Assembly: GCA_900546365.1 (NCBI GenBank)
Contig: URCF01000011.1
Coordinates: forward strand, 4,869-68,868
Length of the DNA: 64,000 bases
Direction: 5' to 3'
Source: an uncultured Porphyromonadaceae bacterium
GTDB taxonomy: Bacteria > Bacteroidota > Bacteroidia > Bacteroidales > Muribaculaceae
Shown: piece after piece, positions 15,101 to 24,512 of the stretch
Numbering within the stretch: the stretch's first letter is position 1
Layout of the letters: every line of letters begins with the position of its first letter
Notes under the pieces: model-generated
Told to the model about the DNA's origin: nothing
The model's input: the letters and a program-made list of their open reading frames with translations, nothing else
Databases searched by the model: none
Made by a program: the position numbers and the translations under genes

Positions 15101-16090
15101 ATGAACGCCCGCGAAACAGCCATAACGCAGCTCATCAAGAGCCGCCCTTTTGCCCTTGTGCTGATAGTGGCGGCAATAGCCGCCACTATGTGCGGCACCA
15201 TGATGTGCAGCCCCGGCATAGTGAGGATGATGAGCGAGCCATCGGGCATAATCGCCGTGAGTCCGCTCGCGCCTGGCATCGCACCGATAGTGTGCATGGG
15301 GCTAAATGTGGTGATTATGGTAGCGATGGCGCTGCTCAACGGGCAGTACAACCTGCTGCGCACCACCTCGTGGCTGTTTCTCGCGCTGTGGATGGTGGCC
15401 CAGAGCGGTAGTCCGGGAATGATGACCGGAGCCGCCACCGGCCTGAGCGGTTGTTTGGCCCTGCTGCTGTGCGTGTGGATAAGTTTCAGCATCTACCAGC
15501 ACCCCGAGCAAACCAAACGGGTGTTTCTGTTGTTCTTCATTATCACAAGCCTGGGATGCTTCAATTGGTCCTACCTGCTGTATCTCCCGGTGTTTTTTAT
15601 CGGGATGGTGCAGATGCAGGCCATGAGCATGCGCGGCGTATTTGCGGCCCTTGTCGGTGTGGCCACCCCCGTGTGGCTTCTGTGGGCATTCTCGATAGTG
15701 GATTTCCACACACTGCCGATGCCGGAGGTGAGCCTCGTCACCCTCAGCAGGATATATGCCAATCCGGTGATGGGCGCCACCCTCGCTTTCACCCTGCCGG
15801 CGGGTCTGCTGCTCACCGGAGCCAACATGGTGAAAGTATATGGGTACAACGCCGTGACACGCTCGCACAACGGATTGCTGCTCCTGGTGTGGATCATGAC
15901 CGCGCTGCTGTGTGTGGTGGATTTCAACAATCTGTGGGCCACACTGCCGCTGCTCAACTGCACCACGGCATTCCAGGCCGGATTGTTTTTCAGGATTTAC
16001 GCGCGCCGGCGGGCGTATCTGCCGGTGATAATAATGATAGCGGCCTACACCGCACTGCTTGTATGGACACTAATACAGCCGAACATCTAA
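15101..16090 (+). CDS. hypothetical polytopic membrane protein
   Basis: The 329-residue protein is almost entirely hydrophobic, with roughly nine to ten membrane segments (for example 'FALVLIVAAIAATMCGTMM', 'LFLALWMVAQSG', 'GLLLLVWIMTALLCVV') and short polar loops. I do not recognise the family with confidence; similar proteins are annotated as unknown in Bacteroidales, commonly beside purD or pdxB. No catalytic motif is visible. It starts 12 bp after purD, and its last 28 bases overlap the start of pdxB, so the two are translationally coupled. Confidence 0.75.
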   Translation: MNARETAITQLIKSRPFALVLIVAAIAATMCGTMMCSPGIVRMMSEPSGIIAVSPLAPGIAPIVCMGLNVVIMVAMALLNGQYNLLRTTSWLFLALWMVAQSGSPGMMTGAATGLSGCLALLLCVWISFSIYQHPEQTKRVFLLFFIITSLGCFNWSYLLYLPVFFIGMVQMQAMSMRGVFAALVGVATPVWLLWAFSIVDFHTLPMPEVSLVTLSRIYANPVMGATLAFTLPAGLLLTGANMVKVYGYNAVTRSHNGLLLLVWIMTALLCVVDFNNLWATLPLLNCTTAFQAGLFFRIYARRRAYLPVIIMIAAYTALLVWTLIQPNI

Positions 16091-17118
16091 ACGTGGTCAT
16101 CGAGGCCAACATCCCGTTCAGCCGCTCTGTGCTGGAGCCGCTGGGGGTGAATGTCAGGTATCTGCAGCCAGAAGCCATCACTCCTGAAGCTATGCGTGAT
16201 GTGGATGCGCTTGTCACACGCACACGCACGCTGTGCAACCAACAGCTGCTCGACAACTCGCGATGCACCCTCATCACCTCGGCCACCATCGGACTTGACC
16301 ACGTGGACCGGGAGTGGTGCAATGCCCACGGCATAGAGGTGGCCAACGCACCGGGGTGCAATGCCCCGGCAGTGGCACAATATCTGTTCGGCAGCATCAC
16401 AGCCCTCAAGGGTGCCGACCTCAGCGGACTCACCATTGGAATAGTAGGCGTGGGCCATGTGGGCCGCATAGTGCAGCGATGGGCCGGGAGCATGGGGATG
16501 AAAGTGCTGCCATGCGACCCTCCGCGACAACAGGCCGAGGGAGGCAACTGGAGCAGCATGGAGCAGCTGGCTGAGGAGGCCGATATCATCACCTTCCACA
16601 CTCCGCTCACCCGCGAGGGAGAGTATGCCACCTACCATTTGTGCAACAAAGAGTTTCTCAGCAGTTGCAGACGCACACCTATCATCGTCAATGCCGCCCG
16701 TGGTGCCGTGGTTGACACCCCTGCCCTTGTGGAAGCGCTGTCTTGCGGCAAAGTGAGCCATGCGGTGATTGACTGCTGGGAGAACGAGCCGCAGATATCC
16801 CCCGAGCTCCTCAACGCCGCCATCATAGCCACACCCCATATAGCGGGATACTCCAAGCAAGGAAAAATCCGCGCCACCCATGCCGCCCTGAGCCGCGTGG
16901 CCACCCATTTCCATCTCGGCACACCCCGGTTTCACGAACCCACCCCCGGAGAGGCACCCGCCACAGTGAGCGGTGTTGAGGTAGTGCTAAGCTACAACCC
17001 CGCCGCCGACACCCAGGCACTGAAGCGTGCTCCGCAGCTGTTTGAGCAGCTGCGCAACAACTATGCACTCCGCACCGAAGTGGGGTTTGACACAACAGAC
17101 GATAAAAACCATTCATAA
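16063..17118 (+). CDS. pdxB: 4-phosphoerythronate dehydrogenase
   Basis: The 351-residue D-2-hydroxyacid dehydrogenase has the NAD site 'LTIGIVGVGHVGRIVQRWA', the substrate Arg in 'IVNAARGAVVDTPALVEAL' and the catalytic His in 'ATPHIAGYSKQGKIRAT'. The 'PHIAGYS' form and the C-terminal dimerisation region separate PdxB from SerA and lactate dehydrogenases. It oxidises 4-phospho-D-erythronate in the DXP-independent arm of pyridoxal phosphate synthesis. The chosen ATG 16063 overlaps the membrane-protein gene by 28 bp and gives the typical N-terminus ('VVIEANIPFSR'). A flavodiiron gene starts two bases after its stop. Confidence 0.93.
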   Translation: MDTNTAEHLNVVIEANIPFSRSVLEPLGVNVRYLQPEAITPEAMRDVDALVTRTRTLCNQQLLDNSRCTLITSATIGLDHVDREWCNAHGIEVANAPGCNAPAVAQYLFGSITALKGADLSGLTIGIVGVGHVGRIVQRWAGSMGMKVLPCDPPRQQAEGGNWSSMEQLAEEADIITFHTPLTREGEYATYHLCNKEFLSSCRRTPIIVNAARGAVVDTPALVEALSCGKVSHAVIDCWENEPQISPELLNAAIIATPHIAGYSKQGKIRATHAALSRVATHFHLGTPRFHEPTPGEAPATVSGVEVVLSYNPAADTQALKRAPQLFEQLRNNYALRTEVGFDTTDDKNHS

Positions 17119-17120
17119 TC

Positions 17121-18293
17121 ATGACACTCCACATATCACCATCCATCCGCTGCGTTGGGGTCAACGATGCCCACGCCACACTGTTTGAATCGCAGTATCC
17201 CCTCCCCCACGGAATGAGCTACAACAGCTACCTGATACTTGATGAGCATATAGCCATCACTGACACAGTTGACGCATATTGCATTGACCAATGGCTGACG
17301 AATCTGGACAGAGAGCTTGACGGTCGCCAACCCGAATATCTGATTCTGCACCATCTGGAGCCCGACCACTCCGCAGGGATTTATGCCGCGCTCCACCACT
17401 ATCCGGAAATCAAAATCGTGACATCGGCAACAGCGCAGAAAATGCTTCCGCAGTTTTTTGACACAATGGATTTTGACGGACGCGTGAAGACAGTGGCCGA
17501 AGGCGACACACTGCCTCTTGGCACCCACACCCTCGAGTTCATAGCCGCGCCGATGGTACATTGGCCGGAAGTGATGCTCAGCTACGAGCAGAGCGAGAAG
17601 GTGCTGTTTTCAGCCGATGCGTTCGGCAAATTCGGCGTGGCCGACTACCCCGACAACTGGGTGGACGAGGCTCGCCGCTACTATTTCAATATCGTCGGGA
17701 AATATGGGCCTCAGGTTATCTCCCTGCTGAACAAGCTCGAGCAGCCCGAAATCAAGGTGATAGCCCCGCTTCACGGTCCGTGGCTCAACAGCAACCTTCA
17801 AAAATATGTGGAGCTGTACAAAACATGGGCATCCTACCAGCCCGAAACCAACGGTGTTCTCGTGGCCTACGCTTCAATCTACGGCGGCACAGCCCGCGCA
17901 GCTCAGCTCATTGCCCGCAATCTCAGCGACATGGGCGTGGAGAATGTGGCGTTGATGGACCTGTGCGTATGCAGCCAGTCGGAAGCAGTGGCACAGGCAT
18001 TCCGCTACAGCCATCTGGTGGTGGCCGCCCCAACATACGATGCAGGTATCTACCCTGCTATGCACGACTTCCTCTACCATTTGAAAATCAAAGGGTTCAA
18101 GAACCGCACCGCCGGAGTGATGGAAAACGGTTCCTGGGCACCGACCGCCGGACGGCAGATGATGAAAATGCTGGAGGAGATGAAAAACATCACTATAGTG
18201 GAGCCAATGGTGACAGTGCGCTCGCGCCTCAACGCCCAATCCACAGAGGCAGTGCACCGGCTGGCTTCATCCATCAAAGAAACACTCTCATAA
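17121..18293 (+). CDS. flavodiiron protein (FprA family A-type flavoprotein)
   Basis: The 390-residue protein has an N-terminal metallo-beta-lactamase-like diiron domain and a C-terminal flavodoxin domain. Ligands are visible: the HxExDH motif 'HHLEPDH' (77-83), the His of 'MVHWPEVM', the Asp of 'FSADAFG' and the late His of 'PLHGPW'. The flavodoxin part begins at 'GVLVAYASIYGGTARAAQLIA' and shows 'APTYDAGIYP'. Family members reduce O2 to water (or NO to N2O) in anaerobes, using electrons from reduced rubredoxin or ferredoxin, which fits an O2-sensitive organism with PFOR. It is coupled to pdxB upstream and precedes mdh by 25 bp. Confidence 0.94.
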   Translation: MTLHISPSIRCVGVNDAHATLFESQYPLPHGMSYNSYLILDEHIAITDTVDAYCIDQWLTNLDRELDGRQPEYLILHHLEPDHSAGIYAALHHYPEIKIVTSATAQKMLPQFFDTMDFDGRVKTVAEGDTLPLGTHTLEFIAAPMVHWPEVMLSYEQSEKVLFSADAFGKFGVADYPDNWVDEARRYYFNIVGKYGPQVISLLNKLEQPEIKVIAPLHGPWLNSNLQKYVELYKTWASYQPETNGVLVAYASIYGGTARAAQLIARNLSDMGVENVALMDLCVCSQSEAVAQAFRYSHLVVAAPTYDAGIYPAMHDFLYHLKIKGFKNRTAGVMENGSWAPTAGRQMMKMLEEMKNITIVEPMVTVRSRLNAQSTEAVHRLASSIKETLS

Positions 18294-18318
18294 CCATAAC
18301 CCTCAAAACATTACAATT

Positions 18319-19320
18319 ATGGATTACTTAACCAACGACAAGCTCGTGATTGTAGGCGCCGCCGGCATGATCGGCTCCAACATGGCCCAGACCGCCATGA
18401 TGATGCGTCTTACCCCCAACATCTGTCTCTACGATCCCTACGCCCCTGCCCTTGAAGGCGTGGCCGAGGAACTCTATCACTGCGCCTTTGAAGGTATCAA
18501 CCTCACCTTCACTTCCGATGTGAAAGAAGCACTCACCGGCGCGGACTACATTGTGTCGTCCGGCGGTGCTGCCCGCAAGGCCGGCATGACCCGCGAGGAC
18601 CTGCTGAAAGGGAATGCCCAGATAGCAGAAGAGTTCGGCAAGAATGTGCGCCAATACTGCCCCGATGTGAAGCATATCGTGGTGATATTCAACCCCGCCG
18701 ACATCACCGGCCTCATCACTCTGCTTTACAGCGGCCTCAAACCGAGCCAGGTGACCACCCTCGCCGCTCTCGACAGCACACGTCTGCAGCACGAGCTCGT
18801 CAAGCAGCTCCATGTGCACGCCGACAAGATTGTCAACTGCCGCACATACGGCGGTCATGGCGAGCAAATGGCAGTGTTTGCCTCCACCACCATTGTTGAC
18901 GGCAAGCCTCTGAGCGAAATCATCGGTACCGAAACCCTCCCCGCCAAAGAATGGGATGAGCTGAAAGTGCGTGTGATCCAGGGTGGCAAGCATATCATCG
19001 ACCTCCGCGGACGCTCTTCCTTCCAGAGCCCGGCCTACCTGTCGATAGAGATGATAGCTGCCGCCATGGGTGGCAAACCGTTCCGCTGGCCCGCAGGATG
19101 CTATGTGAACAACGACAAGTATCAGCACATCATGATGGCAATGGAAACAACCATTGACCGCAACGGTGTGAGCTACAAGGAGATCAAAGGCACTCCCACA
19201 GAGCAGAAGGAACTGGACGAAAGCTACAAGCACCTGTGCACCCTGCGCGATGAAGTGATAGAGATGGGCGTGCTGCCCCCTATCGCCGACTGGCACAAGC
19301 TCAACCCCAACATCGATTGA
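18319..19320 (+). CDS. mdh: malate dehydrogenase
   Basis: The 333-residue NAD-dependent enzyme has the dinucleotide loop 'LVIVGAAGMIGSNMAQ', the mobile substrate loop 'GGAARKAGMTREDLL' with its Arg pair, 'IFNPADITG' and the catalytic His in 'CRTYGGHGEQMAVF'. This is the longer Bacteroidota type of malate dehydrogenase, in which an unusual Gly-rich N-terminus lacks the usual GxGxxG spacing. It interconverts malate and oxaloacetate, part of the reductive branch towards succinate/propionate. A strong terminator 22 bp downstream ends the purD-to-mdh run. Confidence 0.93.
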   Translation: MDYLTNDKLVIVGAAGMIGSNMAQTAMMMRLTPNICLYDPYAPALEGVAEELYHCAFEGINLTFTSDVKEALTGADYIVSSGGAARKAGMTREDLLKGNAQIAEEFGKNVRQYCPDVKHIVVIFNPADITGLITLLYSGLKPSQVTTLAALDSTRLQHELVKQLHVHADKIVNCRTYGGHGEQMAVFASTTIVDGKPLSEIIGTETLPAKEWDELKVRVIQGGKHIIDLRGRSSFQSPAYLSIEMIAAAMGGKPFRWPAGCYVNNDKYQHIMMAMETTIDRNGVSYKEIKGTPTEQKELDESYKHLCTLRDEVIEMGVLPPIADWHKLNPNID

Positions 19321-19342
19321 TTCAAAAATCAAATGATTCTAA

Positions 19343-19377
19343 AGAGGCTGTCTAACGTTGATTGTTAGACAGCCTCT
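19343..19377. terminator. strong intrinsic terminator, probably bidirectional
   Basis: agaggctgtctaac (19343-19356) pairs perfectly over 14 bp with gttagacagcctct (19364-19377) across a 7-nt loop, followed by a T-rich stretch. It lies between the convergent mdh and the secreted-protein gene at 19403. Confidence 0.88.
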
Positions 19378-19402
19378 CTTGTTTGTTTTGCCGGGAGATA
19401 GA

Positions 19403-21013
19403 TCAGAAGATTATCTTTTTGGCGGTGTTGCCCTGGCGACTGATGTAGAGCTGGCCGGGGGTGGGGTTGGTGATGCGGATGCCCTGGAGGTTGAAGTACT
19501 CAACGGGCTGGTCGGAGCTGCCGCTGTCGGAGGCTACGCCTTCAATTCCGGCCCACGATGCGGGGAGCTGCAGCTTGGTTGTGGCGTTGGCAATAGGCAT
19601 ACGGGATCCGTTGTCATAGTTCTTTTCACTGAATGTCAGTGTGTTTGCCGGGAATGTTATGAGGCCGTTGGAGTCAAGATTGCCAAAATACTCTGTGGCC
19701 GGCTGGTCATAGCAAAGGTAAACAAACGCGAGGGAGCTGATCATACCTTCGCCATCGCCGAAGCTTACTCCGCAGGGGCTGTCCTCGACAAACACATGCT
19801 CGGGGATGGTGGCATCAATGTAGAGGTAGAGGGTGTTGTCGTTATCAAACGACGGATATGCCGCGCTTGCAGCAGTCCAGTTGCCGTTGGTGTAGGGATT
19901 TACGATGCGGTAGTACCCTTTGTAGGCGGAGTGCTCCTGCACCTGCACATCGTAAGTTTGCGGCGAAATGCCGTTGTAGATGCTGGAGTAGATGCCATCG
20001 GTGTATTGACCCATTCCGTCGAGGGTCACCCAATCGCCATCATCCACACCGTCCACCACCACTTCGCTGAAAGCGTGGCTCACAATATCGCCCTCTTCGT
20101 TGTAGCAGATGAGGACAAAGGTGGCGGTGGTGCGCTGACGCACACCGGAAACATCAATCTTGTAGCCGCCGGCATTGACCACCTCACCCTGGAGCTCCAT
20201 GAGGTAGGCCACGGTATTGAGCGAAATCCAAGGTTCGTTGGCGAAAGTGCCGAGTTTGGCGGTGGCCACATCGGCGCCTATTTCAAGGTTGATAACCAGG
20301 CTTTCTCCGCGCACAGCATAGCGCCCCGAATAAATGCCGCAGCTATAGTCCTTGGCATCGGGAAGGGTGATGCGCATCTTGCCGTTGAGATTGGCCTGGG
20401 CGAACTGGCCGCCGTTGTAGTTGGCAAAACCGACGCCGAGACATCCGTCAGGAAACTCAAATGCACCATAGCTGAGTTTGGCATACATATCATCGGTGGG
20501 CTCCATACCGTTGGACATATAGATGTTGGCAGCTGTGGAAAGACGGCCGTCACCATAGCCAATCTGGATACCTGTGCCGAAATAGGGCACGGCTACACCG
20601 GTTTCATCGCAGAAGAATACCTTCTCGGGGTCGGTGGCGTTGAGATACATGTAGCGGTCAGGGTTGGTGTCGTGATTACCTGCAAAGAAGGGGTCATCCT
20701 TATAGGGGTCGGCAACGCGATATATCTCGAGAGTGGAGTGTTTCTGGATGGTCACATTCCAAGTGCGTGGCGCGAGGCCGGAGTTGGAGAAGAATGTGGT
20801 GAATGCGTCGTCGGTGAAAGTGCATGTACCTTCGATTGTCTGCCAGTCGGCATCTGCCAGGGGGGTTGCAGTGGTACCGAGTGCAGTCTTTGCTGCAGGC
20901 TGCTGCGGAACAGAGCCGATGAATTGAAGACGTGATGCGTTGATCTGCGGAGCCTGTGCATAGCCTACAAGAGCCGCAAGCATCATCACAACGATGGAGT
21001 ATAATTTTTTCAT
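19403..21013 (-). CDS. secreted protein with two related domains and a C-terminal sorting-like tail
   Basis: The 536-residue protein starts with a signal peptide ('KKLYSIVVMMLAALVGYAQA'). It has two related segments, one near residues 55-135 ('DWQTIEGTCTFTDDAFTTF' ... 'YRVADPYK') and one near 330-410 ('DWVTLDGMGQYTDGIYSSI' ... 'YRIVNPYT'), which points to an internal duplication. The last 33 residues ('VEYFNLQGIRITNPTPGQLY', then 'ISRQGNTAKKIIF') resemble a type IX secretion or Por-type C-terminal tail and are nearly the same as the tail of the protein ending at 32366. A likely exported surface protein; function unknown. The ATG at 21013 follows a possible TTG two codons earlier. Confidence 0.8.
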   Translation of the reverse strand: MKKLYSIVVMMLAALVGYAQAPQINASRLQFIGSVPQQPAAKTALGTTATPLADADWQTIEGTCTFTDDAFTTFFSNSGLAPRTWNVTIQKHSTLEIYRVADPYKDDPFFAGNHDTNPDRYMYLNATDPEKVFFCDETGVAVPYFGTGIQIGYGDGRLSTAANIYMSNGMEPTDDMYAKLSYGAFEFPDGCLGVGFANYNGGQFAQANLNGKMRITLPDAKDYSCGIYSGRYAVRGESLVINLEIGADVATAKLGTFANEPWISLNTVAYLMELQGEVVNAGGYKIDVSGVRQRTTATFVLICYNEEGDIVSHAFSEVVVDGVDDGDWVTLDGMGQYTDGIYSSIYNGISPQTYDVQVQEHSAYKGYYRIVNPYTNGNWTAASAAYPSFDNDNTLYLYIDATIPEHVFVEDSPCGVSFGDGEGMISSLAFVYLCYDQPATEYFGNLDSNGLITFPANTLTFSEKNYDNGSRMPIANATTKLQLPASWAGIEGVASDSGSSDQPVEYFNLQGIRITNPTPGQLYISRQGNTAKKIIF

Positions 21014-21105
21014 AAGCAATAAATGATTGTTGTCAAATTACAATGCAAATATTGCGCATATTTTTGGAATATGCAAGAAAAACACTACAAAACGCAATCA
21101 AAGTA

Positions 21106-21582
21106 TCAATCAGCACAACATTTTGACAACATTTGCACTGCGGTGAGATGCAGAATAGGGTGCTCCCAGCGCGGAGCGAGCTGTGCCATCGGCTTGAGAA
21201 CAAAGCGGCGCAGGTGCATGCGCGGGTGCGGCAGGACGAGCTCGGGCGTATTGACAACGGTATTGTCCATGGCTATCAGATCAATATCAACGGCACGGTC
21301 GGCATATCCTCCGGAGGCGGTGCGGTGGCTGGCAGCGGAGATGGAGTGCTGTATGGCCTGCAGGGCCTGATGCACCTGCATGGGAGTTTCGCCGGGCAAG
21401 GATTCAAACGCCACACCTATGTTGAGAAAAAGATTGGCGGATTGGTAGCCCCATGGCTCGGATTCAATCACGGAGCTTAGCGTCACGCCGTTCCACCGCT
21501 CCCTAATGCAAGCAACCGCTCGCTCCAGCATGGAGCGGCGGTTGCCGATATTGGATCCGATGTTCACGTACACCGAGGGCAT
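21106..21582 (-). CDS. folK: 2-amino-4-hydroxy-6-hydroxymethyldihydropteridine diphosphokinase
   Basis: The 158-residue protein is a complete HPPK, which transfers pyrophosphate from ATP to the pterin in folate synthesis. It shows 'VYVNIGSNIGNRR', 'ESEPWGYQSANLFLNIGVAF', the PROSITE signature region 'GGYADRAVDIDLIAMDN' with its Mg-binding Asp pair, and 'LPHPRMHLRRFVLKPMAQLAP'. Its ATG shares one base with the infB stop (TGATG), so it is translated as the last gene of the rimP-nusA-infB-folK transcript. Confidence 0.95.
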   Translation of the reverse strand: MPSVYVNIGSNIGNRRSMLERAVACIRERWNGVTLSSVIESEPWGYQSANLFLNIGVAFESLPGETPMQVHQALQAIQHSISAASHRTASGGYADRAVDIDLIAMDNTVVNTPELVLPHPRMHLRRFVLKPMAQLAPRWEHPILHLTAVQMLSKCCAD

Positions 21583-24422
21583 CAGCTGAGAGTTTTCTTA
21601 ACTTCCACCTCCTCGAAGGCTTCGATGATGTCGCCCTCATGGATGTCGTTGTAGCCGGCGATGCTGAGACCGCAGTCGTAGCCTGACACCACCTCCTTGA
21701 CATCGTCCTTGAAACGCTTGAGCGAGCCAAGTTCGCCGGTGTATTTCACAATGCCGTCGCGGATGAGGCGCACCTTGCTGCCGCGCTTGATGCGACCGTC
21801 GCGGACAATACATCCGGCCACGGTGCCGACCTTGGAGATATGGTAGGCCTGAAGCACTTCTGCGTTGCCGGTCACCTCCTCCTTGATTTCCGGGGCGAGC
21901 ATGCCTTCCATGGCGTCCTTCACCTCCTCGATGGCCTGGTAAATCACAGAGTAGAGTCGGATCTGCACTCCTTCCTTTTCGGCTGCACGACGGGCCGCAA
22001 GGCTCGGGCGCACCTGGAAGCCGATGATTATGGCATCGGAGGCAGCGGCGAGGGTCACATCGCTTTCGCTGATGGCACCGACCGCCTTGTGGAGCACATT
22101 GACCTGAATCTCTTCGGTGGAGAGCTTGATGAGCGAGTCGCTGAGTGCTTCGATGGAACCGTCCACATCACCTTTGACAATGATGTTGAGCTCCTGGAAG
22201 TTGCCGATGGCACGGCGGCGACCGATATCCTCGAGGGTGAGAATCTTTTTGGTGCGGAGACCGAGTTCGCGCTGCAACTGCTCGCGCTTGGTAGCGATTT
22301 CGCGCGCTTCCTGCTCTGTTTCCATCACATTGAATGTGTCACCGGCCTGGGGAGCGCCGTTAAGGCCGAGAATAAGCGCGGGCTCGGCGGGGCCGGCCTC
22401 GGTGATGCGCTGGTTGCGCTCGTTGAACATGGCCTTTACCTTACCGAAATGGGTGCCGGCGAGGATGATATCGCCCACGCGCAAGGTGCCGTTCTGCACC
22501 AGCACTGTGGCCACATAACCGCGTCCTTTGTCGAGCGACGACTCGATGATGGAGCCTGTGGCAGGGCGGGAGGGGTTGGCTTTCAGCTCGAGGAGCTCGG
22601 CTTCAAGAAGCACCTTCTCCATGAGTTCCTCCACGCCGATACCTTTCTTGGCCGAGATATCCTGGCTCTGGTATTTACCACCCCAATCCTCCACGAGGTA
22701 GTTCATTCCTGCGAGCTCCTCCTTGATTTTGTCGGGATTGGCGGTAGGTTTATCTATCTTGTTGATGGCAAACACCATGGGCACACCGGCTGCGGATGCA
22801 TGGTTGATGGCCTCGATGGTCTGGGGCATCACATTGTCATCGGCAGCCACGATGATGATACAGAGGTCGGTGACTTTGGCACCACGGGCTCGCATGGCAG
22901 TGAACGCCTCATGGCCGGGGGTGTCGAGGAACGTGATGTGGCGACCATCGGCAAGCTTCACATTGTAGGCACCGATATGCTGGGTGATACCTCCGGCCTC
23001 ACCGGCAATCACATTGGCGTTGCGTATATAGTCGAGCAGCGATGTTTTACCGTGGTCCACATGGCCCATCACAGTGACGATAGGCGGGCGCTCCACGAGA
23101 TCTTCTTCGGAGTCCTCCACCTGGGTGATGGCCTCCACCACTTCGGCCGACACATATTCAGTTTTGAATCCGAACTCTTCGGCCACAATGTTGATGGTTT
23201 CGGCATCGAGACGCTGGTTGATGCTCACCATCACGCCGAGGTTCATGCAGGTGGCGATGACATTGTTGACAGGCACATCCATCATGGACGCGAGGTCGTT
23301 GGCGGTCACAAATTCAGTGAGCTTCAGCACCTTGCTCTCGGCTGCCTCCTGTTCGTGAGCTTCACGCTCGCGGGTGGCCACAGCCTCGCGCTTCTCCTTG
23401 CGCCACTTCACGCCCTTTTTCTGGTTCTTATCCTTGGCTGTGAGGCGTGCAAGAGTCTCCTTGATCTGCTTCTGCACATCTTCCTCGTTGACCTCGGTGT
23501 GAGCGGCACGTTTGGCACGGTCGTTGCCCTGGCCGCGCTGATTGCGGTCGTTGCGACGGTTGCCGCCGTTGTTATTATTGTTGTTGTTGCCGCCCTGGCC
23601 GCGCTGCTGCTGAGGGTTGTTGCCGGTTTGCTGAGCGGTTTTTTCAATATCCACTTTCTCCTTGCCGCCGATGCGCTTGCGCTTCTTGCGGTCGCCACCC
23701 TGAGGATTGGCGCCATTGGATGCACCGCCATTGTTTTTGGCGATACGCTCGGAGCGTTTCTCCTCCTTGGTTTTCTTTTTGGGGCGTGTGGACTGGTTGA
23801 TGGCCGAGAGGTCGATTTTGCCAATCACATTGATAGTGGGGCCGAGCTTCGGCTTGCCCATGGTGAATATTTCGGGTTCGGCGGGAGCTGCAGGTTCAGC
23901 GGGTTTGGGAGTCTCCACCGGCTTTTCGGGAGCTTTTTCCACCGGCTTTTCAGGAGTCGGCTTGGGTGCCGGAGCCGGTTTGGGAGCCTCGGGTTTGGGG
24001 GCAACCGGTTTGGGGGCTTCGGGCTTGGGCGCCGGGGTCTGGACGGGCTCTGGCTTTGGCTTGTCGGCAGGTTTGGGAGCTGCGGGCTGCGGCTTGGGGG
24101 CCGGAGCCTTGGGGGTGAGGTCGATATGCCCCACCACCTTCAACCCGGGAGCAGGCTTGGGAGCTGCGGGTTTGGTGTCGGCAGGCTCGGGAGTTGCGGG
24201 CTTCACCTTCTCCTTCTGTCGCTCGGAGAGCACCTGCGCGGCCTGGCTTTTGACAGCTTTGTCGGGGGCATACTCCTTGACAAGCAGGTCATAGACATCA
24301 TCATCGATTCGGGCATTGGGGTTGTCTTCAACAGTTATGCCTTTTTTGCGCAGAAACTCCACAACAGTGGGGAGTGCCACGTTGATATCCTTTGCTACTT
24401 TACTGATTTTAGTTTTCGCCAT
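21582..24422 (-). CDS. infB: translation initiation factor IF-2
   Basis: The 946-residue GTPase brings initiator tRNA to the ribosome. The N-terminal helical domain ('KISKVAKDINVALPTVVEFL') is followed by a long disordered Pro/Ala/Lys-rich stretch (about 65-200), a Lys/Asn/Gln/Gly-rich stretch (to about 300) and a second IF2_N domain. The G domain has G1 'VTVMGHVDHGKTSLLDYIR', G3 'FLDTPGHEAF' and G4 'AINKIDKP', and two beta-barrel/C-terminal domains follow. The low-complexity part is long, as is usual in Bacteroidota. It lies 90 bp after nusA in the classic operon order and overlaps folK by one base. Confidence 0.97.
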   Translation of the reverse strand: MAKTKISKVAKDINVALPTVVEFLRKKGITVEDNPNARIDDDVYDLLVKEYAPDKAVKSQAAQVLSERQKEKVKPATPEPADTKPAAPKPAPGLKVVGHIDLTPKAPAPKPQPAAPKPADKPKPEPVQTPAPKPEAPKPVAPKPEAPKPAPAPKPTPEKPVEKAPEKPVETPKPAEPAAPAEPEIFTMGKPKLGPTINVIGKIDLSAINQSTRPKKKTKEEKRSERIAKNNGGASNGANPQGGDRKKRKRIGGKEKVDIEKTAQQTGNNPQQQRGQGGNNNNNNNGGNRRNDRNQRGQGNDRAKRAAHTEVNEEDVQKQIKETLARLTAKDKNQKKGVKWRKEKREAVATREREAHEQEAAESKVLKLTEFVTANDLASMMDVPVNNVIATCMNLGVMVSINQRLDAETINIVAEEFGFKTEYVSAEVVEAITQVEDSEEDLVERPPIVTVMGHVDHGKTSLLDYIRNANVIAGEAGGITQHIGAYNVKLADGRHITFLDTPGHEAFTAMRARGAKVTDLCIIIVAADDNVMPQTIEAINHASAAGVPMVFAINKIDKPTANPDKIKEELAGMNYLVEDWGGKYQSQDISAKKGIGVEELMEKVLLEAELLELKANPSRPATGSIIESSLDKGRGYVATVLVQNGTLRVGDIILAGTHFGKVKAMFNERNQRITEAGPAEPALILGLNGAPQAGDTFNVMETEQEAREIATKREQLQRELGLRTKKILTLEDIGRRRAIGNFQELNIIVKGDVDGSIEALSDSLIKLSTEEIQVNVLHKAVGAISESDVTLAAASDAIIIGFQVRPSLAARRAAEKEGVQIRLYSVIYQAIEEVKDAMEGMLAPEIKEEVTGNAEVLQAYHISKVGTVAGCIVRDGRIKRGSKVRLIRDGIVKYTGELGSLKRFKDDVKEVVSGYDCGLSIAGYNDIHEGDIIEAFEEVEVKKTLS

Positions 24423-24512
24423 ATATTAGTTTAGAATTTTCAAATTGTGGTTGGATTGGTGATTACGCATGCACCTGCCTTGCAGGGAGGGAGAGGATGG
24501 GATGGCCGCGGA

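Noticed and set aside
15451..16062. Upstream extension of the pdxB frame to 15451
   Set aside because: The extension lies inside the membrane-protein gene in another frame and has no dehydrogenase similarity. PdxB homology begins at 16063.
19358..20935. 525-residue plus-strand ORF overlapping the secreted-protein gene
   Set aside because: It is antisense to a gene with a signal peptide, internal repeats and a C-terminal tail. Its own translation shows no signal, domain or sensible start.
21840..24434. 864-residue plus-strand ORF opposite infB
   Set aside because: It is the shadow frame of IF-2, with repetitive His/Gly/Leu-rich sequence that arises from the complement of Pro/Ala/Lys codons.
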